Assembly: GCA_947624795.1 (NCBI GenBank)
Contig: CANQLY010000010.1
Span: 1 to 32,007, forward strand
Length of the DNA: 32,007 nucleotides
Direction of reading: 5' to 3'
DNA from: an uncultured Marinospirillum sp.
GTDB taxonomy: Bacteria > Pseudomonadota > Gammaproteobacteria > Pseudomonadales > Halomonadaceae
The first letter of the stretch is position 1. Every line of letters starts with the position of its first letter. The notes under the pieces were generated by a model. That model had not been told where the DNA came from. It made no database searches and was given only the letters and a program-made list of their open reading frames with translations. The translations under genes were made by a program, and so were the position numbers. Positions 25,215-32,007 of this stretch are shown in pieces.

Positions 25215-25895
25215 TTAACGAGCCATCATGATTTGCAAACGGCCACCAACACGCTGGGCACGGTCTGCCAAATCGCCTACCCAATCAATGGCCTTGTAAA
25301 GGAATATTACATCAACAGGTGGCCATTCTTTTTCTAACACAAATAGCTGAGCACGTACTTTTATTTCTAATTCATCGGCATCTTGCTCTAGTTGATCAAG
25401 GGTTTTAATCATTTTAATAAGCAGTTCTGTTACCTGCCGTCCAAAACCTGAATCGAGTAGTTTATCAATTTCATTAATAGCACGTTGTGCTTGTTCCACT
25501 GCTAACACGCCGCTATTAACAAAACCTAGCATGGGTTCTGCCATGGATTCAGGAATTTGCATTTTACGCCCTAGCATTAAACCTGCAATGTCTTTGGCTT
25601 TGTTTGCAATTTTATCTTGCTGGGCTACTAGCTCTAATAAATCACTGCGCGATACGGGCATAAACATGCTGTTAGGTAAGCCAAGGCGAATTTCACGCTT
25701 TAAGTCATCGGCTTCTTGTTCTAATTTGCTGATACGCTGGCGCAGTGTTTTAGCTTCTTCCCAGTTATTGGCCAATACTGCCGCCATAAATGGCTGTAGC
25801 AGTTGTGTAGCTGTATAGGTTTTATCTATATGCTCTTGCAAGGGACCAAAAGGGGAGCGTCCAAACAGCTTAGAAAGGGGGTTGTTGGATGTCAT
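25215..25895 (-). CDS. DUF47 / TIGR00153 family protein (PhoU-like)
   Basis: 226 residues, helical and PhoU-like (SKLEQEADDLKREIRLGLPN, DQLEQADELEIKVR-type stretches, EWPPVDVIFLYKAIDWVGD). The first residues MTSNNPLSKLFGRSPFGPLQ are typical for TIGR00153 proteins. Members are encoded directly before Pit transporters and are thought to modulate phosphate uptake. Promoter at 25938-25967. Divergent from the CYTH/CHAD gene, which also concerns phosphate compounds. Confidence 0.9.
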   Translation of the reverse strand: MTSNNPLSKLFGRSPFGPLQEHIDKTYTATQLLQPFMAAVLANNWEEAKTLRQRISKLEQEADDLKREIRLGLPNSMFMPVSRSDLLELVAQQDKIANKAKDIAGLMLGRKMQIPESMAEPMLGFVNSGVLAVEQAQRAINEIDKLLDSGFGRQVTELLIKMIKTLDQLEQDADELEIKVRAQLFVLEKEWPPVDVIFLYKAIDWVGDLADRAQRVGGRLQIMMAR

Positions 25896-25937
25896 ACTGA
25901 GTACCTTAAAATAGGAATCGGAATGCAGCTGCTAGGT

Positions 25938-25967
25938 ATTATAAAAGTTGCCCCAGCTTAATGTCAC
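25938..25967 (-). promoter_or_regulatory. Putative sigma70 promoter of the DUF47-pit-argA operon
   Basis: On the minus strand -35 GTGACA and a perfect -10 TATAAT are separated by 18 bases, 42 bases before the DUF47 start. Confidence 0.55.
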
Positions 25968-26002
25968 AGTCTTTTAACATAAATACGAGGTGAGCGGCAC
26001 TT

Positions 26003-27430
26003 ATGGCCAAAGAAATAGAGTTAAAATTGCTGATTAGGCAGGCAGATTTTAAACAATTAGAAGCTTTAATGCAGCAATATCAGGCTAAGCTGCAAGGTGT
26101 TAGCCGTTTAGAAAACACTTATTTTGATACGCCTGAATTGCACCTAAACCAAGCTAGGGCTGCTTTGCGGCTAAGATTTAACGCCACGGACTGGGTACAA
26201 ACCTTAAAAACCAGTGGTGCAATTTTAGGCGCTTTAAGTGAGCGTGGCGAGTGGGAAATGCCAGTTGCTGAAGGGAAGTTAAATTTAGCACTCTTTCCTT
26301 GTGGTATTTTAGACCCTACATGGCAAAATACGCTAACAGCCCAGTTTCAGACTAACTTTACTCGTCAGACGTTTATTTTAACTAGAACCACGCCTAGTAA
26401 TGAAGTTAAAAGTAAAATAGAGCTAGCTGTTGACCTAGGTGAAGTGTTGCTTCCCTCTAAAAAAGGGCAAGTTCAGGTTACAAAAGATGTTATTTGTGAA
26501 GTGGAGTTAGAGCTTAAACAGGGTAAAACAGCCGATCTTTTTAAGCTGGCTAATCAATTAGCCGCAAGCCTTGTGGTTCATCCGGGTGTACTAAGTAAGG
26601 CAGAAAGGGGGTTAAGGTTATTAAAAGGTGCCGCTTTTGTAGAGCGGCCTTGTTTAACTAGCCTTACTAGCAAGGTGGTTAGTTTTACTGATTTAAGTCA
26701 TTTGGCCGGTCAAGAATTAAATAACTGGATATTGGCGCATGAAAACTGGGCATTTAATGCCAATGAAAGTGAGATTCTTAAAGCCCACCGTGCTTTATTA
26801 CGGTTACATGCCTTGCTGGTGCTGGCGCAGCGCCTTTGTTCTGCTGCCAAGCTTTATCCGGCCATTGTGGCAGTAAAAGAGTTAACTGAAGATTTTCTAC
26901 CTTGGGTACAAGGCTGCTGGCAAGACCGTGCTTTGCAACGATTAAAGCTAACCGGCCCTGATGCTGATTGGCGTGCAAAGCATTTAGGTTATGCAACAAG
27001 GCGCAGTGAATACCGCCGTTTATGGCATAAAACTTGGGTAGGCCAAGCCTGTTTAGTATTGGTTGAAAGCTTGTTTTCTCATCAAGATCAACAGGCTTGC
27101 ACACAACAAAATAAAGCCGATTATTTGTTAACCCAAGCCATTGCCAAGTTAGGTTTACCGCAGCAGCCCATGGATGCGGCCATTTGGTTAGAGCGCTACC
27201 CTTCTTTAGTTAGGGTGGAATTATTATTACAACAGGTAAGGCCTGCAGAAAAAAATAATGAGGTGCTAATCAATCAAATGCAAGAATCCATTGAAGTGCT
27301 GCATGGTTATCAGCAATTATTAGCGTTAAATAATTTAACTGATAGCATTAAAAAAACAGTACAAGCTGAACGCCAAGCACTTTTATTACAATTAGGTAGA
27401 ATGGCTCAGGCACTTTGGGTTGAAACCTAG
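26003..27430 (+). CDS. CYTH-CHAD domain inorganic triphosphatase (YgiF-like)
   Basis: 475 residues. The N-terminal CYTH domain starts with the diagnostic ExExK (EIELK at 4-8), followed by ENTYFDTPELHLNQARAALR and the acidic CEVELELKQG strand that close the triphosphate tunnel. The C-terminal CHAD part (HRALLRLHALLVLAQRLCSA, HLGYATRRSEYRRLWHKTWV) is helical with basic residues thought to bind polyphosphate. E. coli YgiF (433 aa) has the same architecture and hydrolyses inorganic triphosphate. The CHAD domain looks divergent. Divergent from the DUF47-pit operon, a suggestive phosphate context but not proof of shared regulation. Confidence 0.88.
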   Translation: MAKEIELKLLIRQADFKQLEALMQQYQAKLQGVSRLENTYFDTPELHLNQARAALRLRFNATDWVQTLKTSGAILGALSERGEWEMPVAEGKLNLALFPCGILDPTWQNTLTAQFQTNFTRQTFILTRTTPSNEVKSKIELAVDLGEVLLPSKKGQVQVTKDVICEVELELKQGKTADLFKLANQLAASLVVHPGVLSKAERGLRLLKGAAFVERPCLTSLTSKVVSFTDLSHLAGQELNNWILAHENWAFNANESEILKAHRALLRLHALLVLAQRLCSAAKLYPAIVAVKELTEDFLPWVQGCWQDRALQRLKLTGPDADWRAKHLGYATRRSEYRRLWHKTWVGQACLVLVESLFSHQDQQACTQQNKADYLLTQAIAKLGLPQQPMDAAIWLERYPSLVRVELLLQQVRPAEKNNEVLINQMQESIEVLHGYQQLLALNNLTDSIKKTVQAERQALLLQLGRMAQALWVET

Positions 27431-27589
27431 CGCAAAAGAAAAAACTACTTAATCTGTATTTTTAATGGTTTATTAGGTGAAAGATTAAAATAAAGGGAGT
27501 TAACCACTGAAGAAAATATTAAAATATTAAAATATTGATATAAATCAAGGTTTTGTATGGACTGGTTTTTTAATACTTTAGTCTAGTGA

Positions 27590-27619
27590 TTGCCTTGCTG
27601 GTAATTGACAAGGTATAAA
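27590..27619 (+). promoter_or_regulatory. Putative promoter of the DcaP-like porin gene
   Basis: -35 TTGCCT, 18-base spacer, -10 TATAAA, about 100 bases before the ATG at 27722. The 291-base gap upstream of the porin holds no gene. Confidence 0.4.
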
Positions 27620-27721
27620 AAACCATGAGAGTCTGCACGGCAGCGGTAAAATAAAAAGCCGCACCTTGAGCCCAGAAACTAGAGTTTATTGTTCTTATAA
27701 AAAATAAAAGGTAAAAACGCT

Positions 27722-28777
27722 ATGAAATTGCGTAATAAAATTGCAGGCACTCTTGCTTTACCACTCGCTTTAGCTATTGCTTCTTCTGTTAATGCTGCGA
27801 CCGTTTTTGATGATGAAAAACAAACTTTAAAAGTAGGTGGTTTTATTGCTGCACAAGCCGTTTGGGAAATGCCAGACGCAGGCGATGCCAACTACGTTAT
27901 GGACTTAGGTACTTCACGTTTAAACATTGCACACACCACTAAAACATCGGCTGGTGATATTACAGTTCTGTACGAAAATGACTGGGCTAGCGGTGCTGCT
28001 GCACACGGCGATTACCGCTTACGTCATGCTGCTGTTATGTACGATGGTTGGGTGGCGGGTAAAACTTGGTCTTTCTTTGCTAACTTGAATGGTTTAAGTG
28101 AAACCTTTGATGCCAACGGTGTTGCAATTACCTCTTCTTGGGCTAATCGTAACGCAGTATTGGGTAAGAACTTTAATTTAGGGGATGGTGTATCGGTTGG
28201 TATTGCACTAGAAGACCGTGATATGAGTTCAGGTAATAAAGTTGATGCTGCTTCTAGCACAACAAACTCAAGCCCTATTCCTGATGCTGTGGTGAATGTT
28301 AAAGCTAAGGTTGGTGGCGTTGGTTTGTTTGCTGCCGTTCAATATTACCAAGTGAATGATGCAAGTGATGCAAAAGATTCTAAAGGTAAAGTGCGTTTTA
28401 CAGCCAGTGCCGCAATGCCTGTTGCTGATGCACTTACCTTTAAGGTTGCTTTTACCTCTGATCAAGATAATTACAAGGCAGTTTCTGCTTCTGGTCAATA
28501 TAGAATTACCGATAAAGTACGTACTAACCTAGTGATTGAGCAATACATTGATGAGCGTACTGGGAATGATAGCATTACTGGCATAGCCAATAACAAAGAC
28601 CGTGATTACACGCAAGCTTGGCTTAATGCTATTTACAGAATGGACTCTGGTTTAGAGTGGGGTGCAGAATTGCACATGCTAACAGGTGACGACCGTGCTA
28701 AGGCAGCTGCTGCTTACGGCGCTGCAAAAGAAGACAAAGACGTTACTTTACGTTTGCAGGCTAAATACGCTTTCTAA
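27722..28777 (+). CDS. DcaP-like outer-membrane porin
   Basis: 351 residues with a Sec signal cleaved after VNA (residue 25/26). The mature start ATVFDDEKQTLKVGGFIAAQ, then DLGTSRLNIAHTTKTSAGDI and EWGAELHMLTGDDR match the DcaP-like trimeric porin group of gammaproteobacteria, and the protein ends with LRLQAKYAF (terminal Phe for BAM). Known members import small anionic compounds; the substrate here is unknown. Single gene with a downstream hairpin terminator, convergent with another porin. Confidence 0.82.
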   Translation: MKLRNKIAGTLALPLALAIASSVNAATVFDDEKQTLKVGGFIAAQAVWEMPDAGDANYVMDLGTSRLNIAHTTKTSAGDITVLYENDWASGAAAHGDYRLRHAAVMYDGWVAGKTWSFFANLNGLSETFDANGVAITSSWANRNAVLGKNFNLGDGVSVGIALEDRDMSSGNKVDAASSTTNSSPIPDAVVNVKAKVGGVGLFAAVQYYQVNDASDAKDSKGKVRFTASAAMPVADALTFKVAFTSDQDNYKAVSASGQYRITDKVRTNLVIEQYIDERTGNDSITGIANNKDRDYTQAWLNAIYRMDSGLEWGAELHMLTGDDRAKAAAAYGAAKEDKDVTLRLQAKYAF

Positions 28778-28817
28778 GTTACTATTCATTAAGTAGCTTT
28801 TGTTTAGTGTTAATAAT

Positions 28818-28850
28818 AAAACCTCATTTTGTAAAAATGGGGTTTTATTT
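28818..28850 (+). terminator. Terminator of the DcaP-like porin gene
   Basis: A 13-bp stem AAAACCTCATTTT / AAAATGGGGTTTT (one G-T pair) with a 3-base loop, followed by ATTTTG. Confidence 0.8.
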
Positions 28851-28905
28851 TGCCTAAAATTGGGTTGTTAATCTGTAATTAAGTTTTTAATCATAAATCA
28901 GGCAT

Positions 28906-28934
28906 AAAAAAACCGACCCCTTAAGGTCGGTTTT
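28906..28934 (-). terminator. Terminator of the porin gene 28975-29997
   Basis: A perfect 10-bp stem AAAACCGACC / GGTCGGTTTT; on the minus strand it is followed by a run of seven T. It lies 41 bases beyond the porin stop codon. Confidence 0.85.
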
Positions 28935-28974
28935 GTTTAGTTCTTAGCCGTTAAGCTAGTTAACTAAGTGTGGT

Positions 28975-29997
28975 TTACCACTTGTAAGCAGCACCAACGG
29001 TTACAGCGGTAGTACCTTCATTTTTGCTATCTTGGATAGATGATACATCATCATTACCAACAGCTACTTCGCCGTAAACCATAAAGGCTTTATCCATTTT
29101 GTAGTTAACACCTAGGCCAAAGTCTACACCGTTGTCATCATCGTCATCCGCAAATGAAACTAGCGCGTAAACATCGCCAGCGCCGTAGTTATAAGAACCG
29201 GTTAGGTTGGCGACCATTAGGTCATCACTACTTTCTAGCACTAGGCCAGTACTAAATAAGTCAGTTGAGTAGCTAACACTTGCAGCGATGATTGGGTCTG
29301 CATTACCAGCTACACCACCAGCAGCTTCGGACGGGTTACCATCTTCGTTGTTTTGGTCAACTGCTAGAGCAAAGCGTAACTCATCATTTAGCTGGTAACT
29401 AACACCTAGCTGAATATTCCACTCTTCGTCACCACTATTAGATGATAAAGCGCCACCTTTAGCAGTACCAGTACCAGTACCGTATTGTGAATCATCAGAA
29501 GCATAGTGCTTGATGTTAGCCGCTAGTTTGAAGCCATTTAGATCATTGGTTTCATAAACAATCGAGGTGGCACGCGAGTTGTTTTTACCTTCATCAAGTG
29601 AACGCCAGCCAACGTTTTCAAAAATATCAGCTTGTTCAGTTACCATGCTGTAAACGATAGAATCAATGTTACCGGCTTTAATCGAACCAAAATCACCCTT
29701 AACACCTAGGTAAGAGTTACGAACCTTCATTTCTGTATCATTTTCTAGGCCAGGCTGGAAACGGAATTCAAAGTTAGTGAAAGCGGTCATGCCGTTGTCA
29801 AGCTTAGTGTCGCCAGAAAAGCCTAAACGTGAACCTTGGTTCTGAATGGTGTTTTCGCCATCGTAGTTTTCTAACTCTAACTGAATTTTACCGTAGCTAG
29901 AAAAAGAACCCGTTTCTGATTCATAAAGTTTTACAGCAGCGTTAGCAGAAGTTGCAGCTAAAGCAGCGATTGATGCAGCAATCAGTGTTTTTTTCAT
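28975..29997 (-). CDS. General porin (Gram-negative porin family)
   Basis: 340 residues with a signal peptide cleaved after SANA (residue 20). The mature start VKLYESETGSFSSYGKIQLE, the GSRLGFSGDTKLDNGMTAFT and NSYLGVKGDFGSIKAGN blocks are the typical first strands and turns of 16-stranded general porins. Several strongly acidic loops (FADDDDDNG) suggest a cation-preferring or saline-adapted surface. It ends AAYKW rather than the usual Phe. AGGA precedes the ATG. Likely abundant, with a long upstream region (436 bases) for regulation. Confidence 0.9.
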   Translation of the reverse strand: MKKTLIAASIAALAATSANAAVKLYESETGSFSSYGKIQLELENYDGENTIQNQGSRLGFSGDTKLDNGMTAFTNFEFRFQPGLENDTEMKVRNSYLGVKGDFGSIKAGNIDSIVYSMVTEQADIFENVGWRSLDEGKNNSRATSIVYETNDLNGFKLAANIKHYASDDSQYGTGTGTAKGGALSSNSGDEEWNIQLGVSYQLNDELRFALAVDQNNEDGNPSEAAGGVAGNADPIIAASVSYSTDLFSTGLVLESSDDLMVANLTGSYNYGAGDVYALVSFADDDDDNGVDFGLGVNYKMDKAFMVYGEVAVGNDDVSSIQDSKNEGTTAVTVGAAYKW

Positions 29998-30433
29998 TTA
30001 GGGCATTCCTGTTGGTTTGTGTGTATTGTCCAGTTCGTATGCGGGGTTTGTCTGTATTAAAACAGTCAGTCCATAAATTTTTACGGGACAACGATAATAA
30101 CTATTCCAAAATTTTGCAAGACTAGGTGCATCTTGTGTTGGTGGTTTTAAAACAGTATCAACATAATTGATGACAAATTGATTACTTTATAATACCACTT
30201 ACCAAGCAGCTTAATCACTAAAAACTATACGCCCTAGTATACCTAAGTTTGTAGCAATTATGTAACGTTGCTTTTTTAAGACAAGCCTGTATTGTGGCGG
30301 TTTTTTAAGTGAAGGTGAATTTGGTAGAAGCAATAGCAACACATAGCAACACTGGGTTTAAGTGTGGTTTAGTAAAAAACCAAACAATTAGTCAGTTAGA
30401 GTTAGTTAGATAGATAGATAGGAGTGTATAAAA
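29998..30433. other. Porin / Rieske divergent intergenic region
   Basis: 436 bases with no gene recognised. It must contain the promoter and leader of the minus-strand porin and the promoter of the plus-strand Rieske gene. Visible elements are an inverted repeat ATCAA-N5-TTGAT near 30158-30173, a small AGCAA/TTGCT hairpin followed by T's near 30253-30277, a weak plus-strand promoter candidate TTGCTT-N16-TATTGT (30268-30295), a repeated ATAGCAACA (about 30330-30350) and a short TAGA repeat at 30407-30420. Confidence 0.35.
30407..30424 (+). repeat. Short TAGA tandem repeat next to the Rieske ribosome binding site
   Basis: Three to four copies of a TAGA unit run into AGGAG (30420-30424), the ribosome binding site of the Rieske gene at 30434. 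Too few copies to expect frequent slippage, but placed where length changes would alter only the upstream leader. Confidence 0.4.
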
Positions 30434-30742
30434 ATGCAGTGGATTAAAGTGTGCAAAGACGAAGCGTTGGTTGAAGGTCAATTTGTTGTTGTAGAAAACG
30501 AAGATGGCGATGAGATTTTGGTGGCGCGCGCTGACGGTGAATTGCTTGCGGTAGTAAATGCTTGTTCGCATGATGGGCGGGGTTTTGAAGGCGGCTGCAT
30601 TGAAGCTGGTTTGTTAATTTGCCCACGCCACGGCTCGCGCTTTTGTTTACGCAGTGGCAAAGTACTTACCCCGCCTGCTTATAGCGACATAGAAACGTTT
30701 CAAGTAAAAAGCGAAGCTGGAATTATTCTAGTGCAAGCTTAG
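30434..30742 (+). CDS. Rieske [2Fe-2S] ferredoxin-like protein
   Basis: 102 residues with the Rieske motif CSH at 44-46 and CPRH at 63-66, i.e. C-x-H-x16-C-x2-H, and short spacing typical of soluble dioxygenase-type ferredoxins (like BphF or NirD-related proteins). AGGAG lies 9 bases before the ATG. Cytoplasmic electron carrier; no oxygenase or reductase gene is nearby in the window, so its redox partner is unknown. The 3' end overlaps the convergent next gene by 15 bases. Confidence 0.9.
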   Translation: MQWIKVCKDEALVEGQFVVVENEDGDEILVARADGELLAVVNACSHDGRGFEGGCIEAGLLICPRHGSRFCLRSGKVLTPPAYSDIETFQVKSEAGIILVQA

Positions 30743-32007
30743 CTCTTTTTGCTCCAAAGGTTCTAGCCTAAAGTGGTTAAACTCACCGGGGCAGCTGATT
30801 AGCTCAATCAGTTTGGCTTGTTCTATGCCTTGGTTTGAGCTAATTTCAACGTTTTGCCCTTCCCGAAAAGGCAGTAGTGGGGTGATAACGCCTGCGGTTA
30901 TGCCTAACACTTGCAGTTCTGGTATTAAAAAGCCGTGCATAAACGCTTTGGGTTCACCAATTTTTATGATGGGTTTAATGGCGCAGGGCTGCATTCTGCC
31001 GCTTAAGCATTCAACGCCTAATTGCTGGCCGCCGGTCACTTCCCTAACCCACCGAATTAAACCTGCTTGCCAAGCCGTTTTGTTGCTTTCTTTAAAGGCA
31101 ACCAGCTCGCCTGTTCTTAGCTGATTAATGGCTTCGCCTTCCCAAAATAAGCAATAGCCGGTGGCGCTGGCATTAATTTGCAATGTTTGGTAAAGCGGGT
31201 AATGCTTGTTAGATTCTTCTTCTGATAAATTGCTTGCATTGGCTTCTTCTAGTGCTGCTGCTGTATCAGGAAGAAGGTTATTGGCCGGCAGTAAAGTGCC
31301 TAGGGTGCGCCGGTTATTCATGTGAAAATGCACACTACGTAAACCAAGCACTAAGGGAATGGCACCCTGGGTTTCTATGCGGGGTGTTAGGCTGGTTGAT
31401 AGCTCATCTAAGCAGGCTGCTAGGTGCTGAATAAGGCGTTTACTTAGGCTGCTTTTTGCTAAGGTTTCTTGCAGTGTTTTTGCCAACATGCGTGTATCAA
31501 GTGCTAGGCTTCTGCTTTTGGCGCCATTGGTTAGTGCAGGCGTTGCTTGCTTGTTGTTGGTTAAACAGGCACGTTCTGGAACATAATCCTTGTCTGCAAG
31601 TATCACAAATAACCGCTGAGGGTGGTCATAAGCTAAGCGGCTAATGTGTTGGCTCCATTCAGCTAGCAGCGGATAAACCTGATTAACTTCGTCTTTACGT
31701 AGGTTTTCTGCTTGTATTAACCCCAATAAAAGGGTTTGAAAATAAACCTGCTCACAGTTTAAAGGTGCTGTTTCTTTTATGGTTTTATGTTGTAAGCGGC
31801 TTTGGCAAGCTAAGTTATAAAGCAGGTTAAGTTCAGGCCAGCTAGTTGGTGGTGCACTAATGCTTAATAGGCAAGATCGAAGAATAATAGCGCTGCTGTG
31901 TTCAAGGCTTATAAATAAAGCTTGGAGCAGGCTTCTGGCTAAAATGGGGGGTGGTAATTGATCTCTAAGTTTAAGCAGGTCATTGACCACTCGCTTATAA
32001 CCTTTGG
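30728..32007 (-). CDS. Protein of unknown function, N-terminus outside window
   Basis: At least 425 residues are encoded; the frame is open to the window edge beyond the GTG at 31990, so the gene is probably 5'-incomplete. I do not recognise the family with certainty. The N-terminal half is helical and leucine-rich (KLRDQLPPPILARSLLQALF, NLLYNLACQSRL), and the last about 170 residues look like a beta-rich domain (LRTGELVAFKESNKTAWQAG, LIRWVREVTGGQQLGVECLS, FREGQNVEIS) resembling uncharacterised, possibly PilZ-like proteins of pseudomonads. This resemblance is from memory only. No signal peptide or membrane segment is visible in the part shown. Confidence 0.6.
   Translation of the reverse strand, partial: KGYKRVVNDLLKLRDQLPPPILARSLLQALFISLEHSSAIILRSCLLSISAPPTSWPELNLLYNLACQSRLQHKTIKETAPLNCEQVYFQTLLLGLIQAENLRKDEVNQVYPLLAEWSQHISRLAYDHPQRLFVILADKDYVPERACLTNNKQATPALTNGAKSRSLALDTRMLAKTLQETLAKSSLSKRLIQHLAACLDELSTSLTPRIETQGAIPLVLGLRSVHFHMNNRRTLGTLLPANNLLPDTAAALEEANASNLSEEESNKHYPLYQTLQINASATGYCLFWEGEAINQLRTGELVAFKESNKTAWQAGLIRWVREVTGGQQLGVECLSGRMQPCAIKPIIKIGEPKAFMHGFLIPELQVLGITAGVITPLLPFREGQNVEISSNQGIEQAKLIELISCPGEFNHFRLEPLEQKELSLH

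Noticed and set aside
25955..25975. Possible Pho box (CTGTGACATTAAGCTG) before the DUF47-pit operon
   Set aside because: Only one half-site is roughly similar to CTGTCAT and the second is poor; a PhoB site cannot be supported from this alone.
30444..30660. Two 60-residue minus-strand frames within the Rieske gene
   Set aside because: They are antisense shadows of a clear Rieske domain with proper ligands and ribosome binding site.

Overview
The window looks like the chromosome of a Gram-negative gammaproteobacterium with fairly low GC. Supporting signs are many lipobox signal peptides, two outer-membrane porins, a classical two-domain ArgA, a QseE-QseG-QseF type locus, and the trxA-rho and ubiD-fre gene orders. 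Codon usage and gene set fit an Oceanospirillales-like marine or halophilic relative, but the genus cannot be fixed from sequence alone. Most of the window is housekeeping. No tRNA, rRNA, CRISPR array, transposase or phage gene was seen.

Layout. 1-4854 (+): 3' end of trxA, rho with its terminator, then ubiD, a Fre-like flavin reductase and folM (the last two overlap). 4937-5635 (+): a very small soluble PAS-chemoreceptor protein. 5696-8359 (-): pepN. 8470-9399 (+): a DHH phosphoesterase. 9405-12421 (-): rnk, a lipoprotein that appears to join an MliC-type lysozyme-inhibitor domain to a COG3650-like domain, and ilvD behind a promoter that overlaps a near-perfect palindrome. 12610-12924 (-): a TRL-type small lipoprotein.

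12981-13697 is a gene graveyard. It holds a decayed, internally deleted second copy of the DUF4105 3' end plus the lipoprotein hydrolase found at 13698-16138, and the last ~48 codons of a beta-barrel-like gene on the minus strand that abut a 5'-truncated DUF4105 gene. 15272-18489 (+) holds a lipoprotein alpha/beta hydrolase and then four tightly overlapping envelope lipoprotein genes (CsgG-like, a small PEGA-like protein, DUF4810, GNA1162/DUF799). A 3' remnant of an RND efflux pump (18592-18930, -) and an outer-membrane barrel gene follow.

19975-25895 (-): DUF47 and PiT phosphate transporter, argA (overlapping pit), and the qseE-qseG-qseF two-component locus. The QseF homologue has lost the whole catalytic core of its sigma54-activating AAA+ domain in frame, leaving receiver plus Fis-type DNA-binding domain. 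26003-27430 (+): a CYTH/CHAD triphosphatase. 27722-29997: two convergent porin genes of different families. 30434-32007: a Rieske ferredoxin convergent with, and overlapping, a partial gene of unknown function.

The points most worth a second look are the core-less QseF, the decayed tandem duplication around DUF4105/hydrolase, the MliC-COG3650 fusion lipoprotein, the five consecutive lipoprotein genes, and the terminator-like hairpin placed directly before the rnk ribosome binding site.
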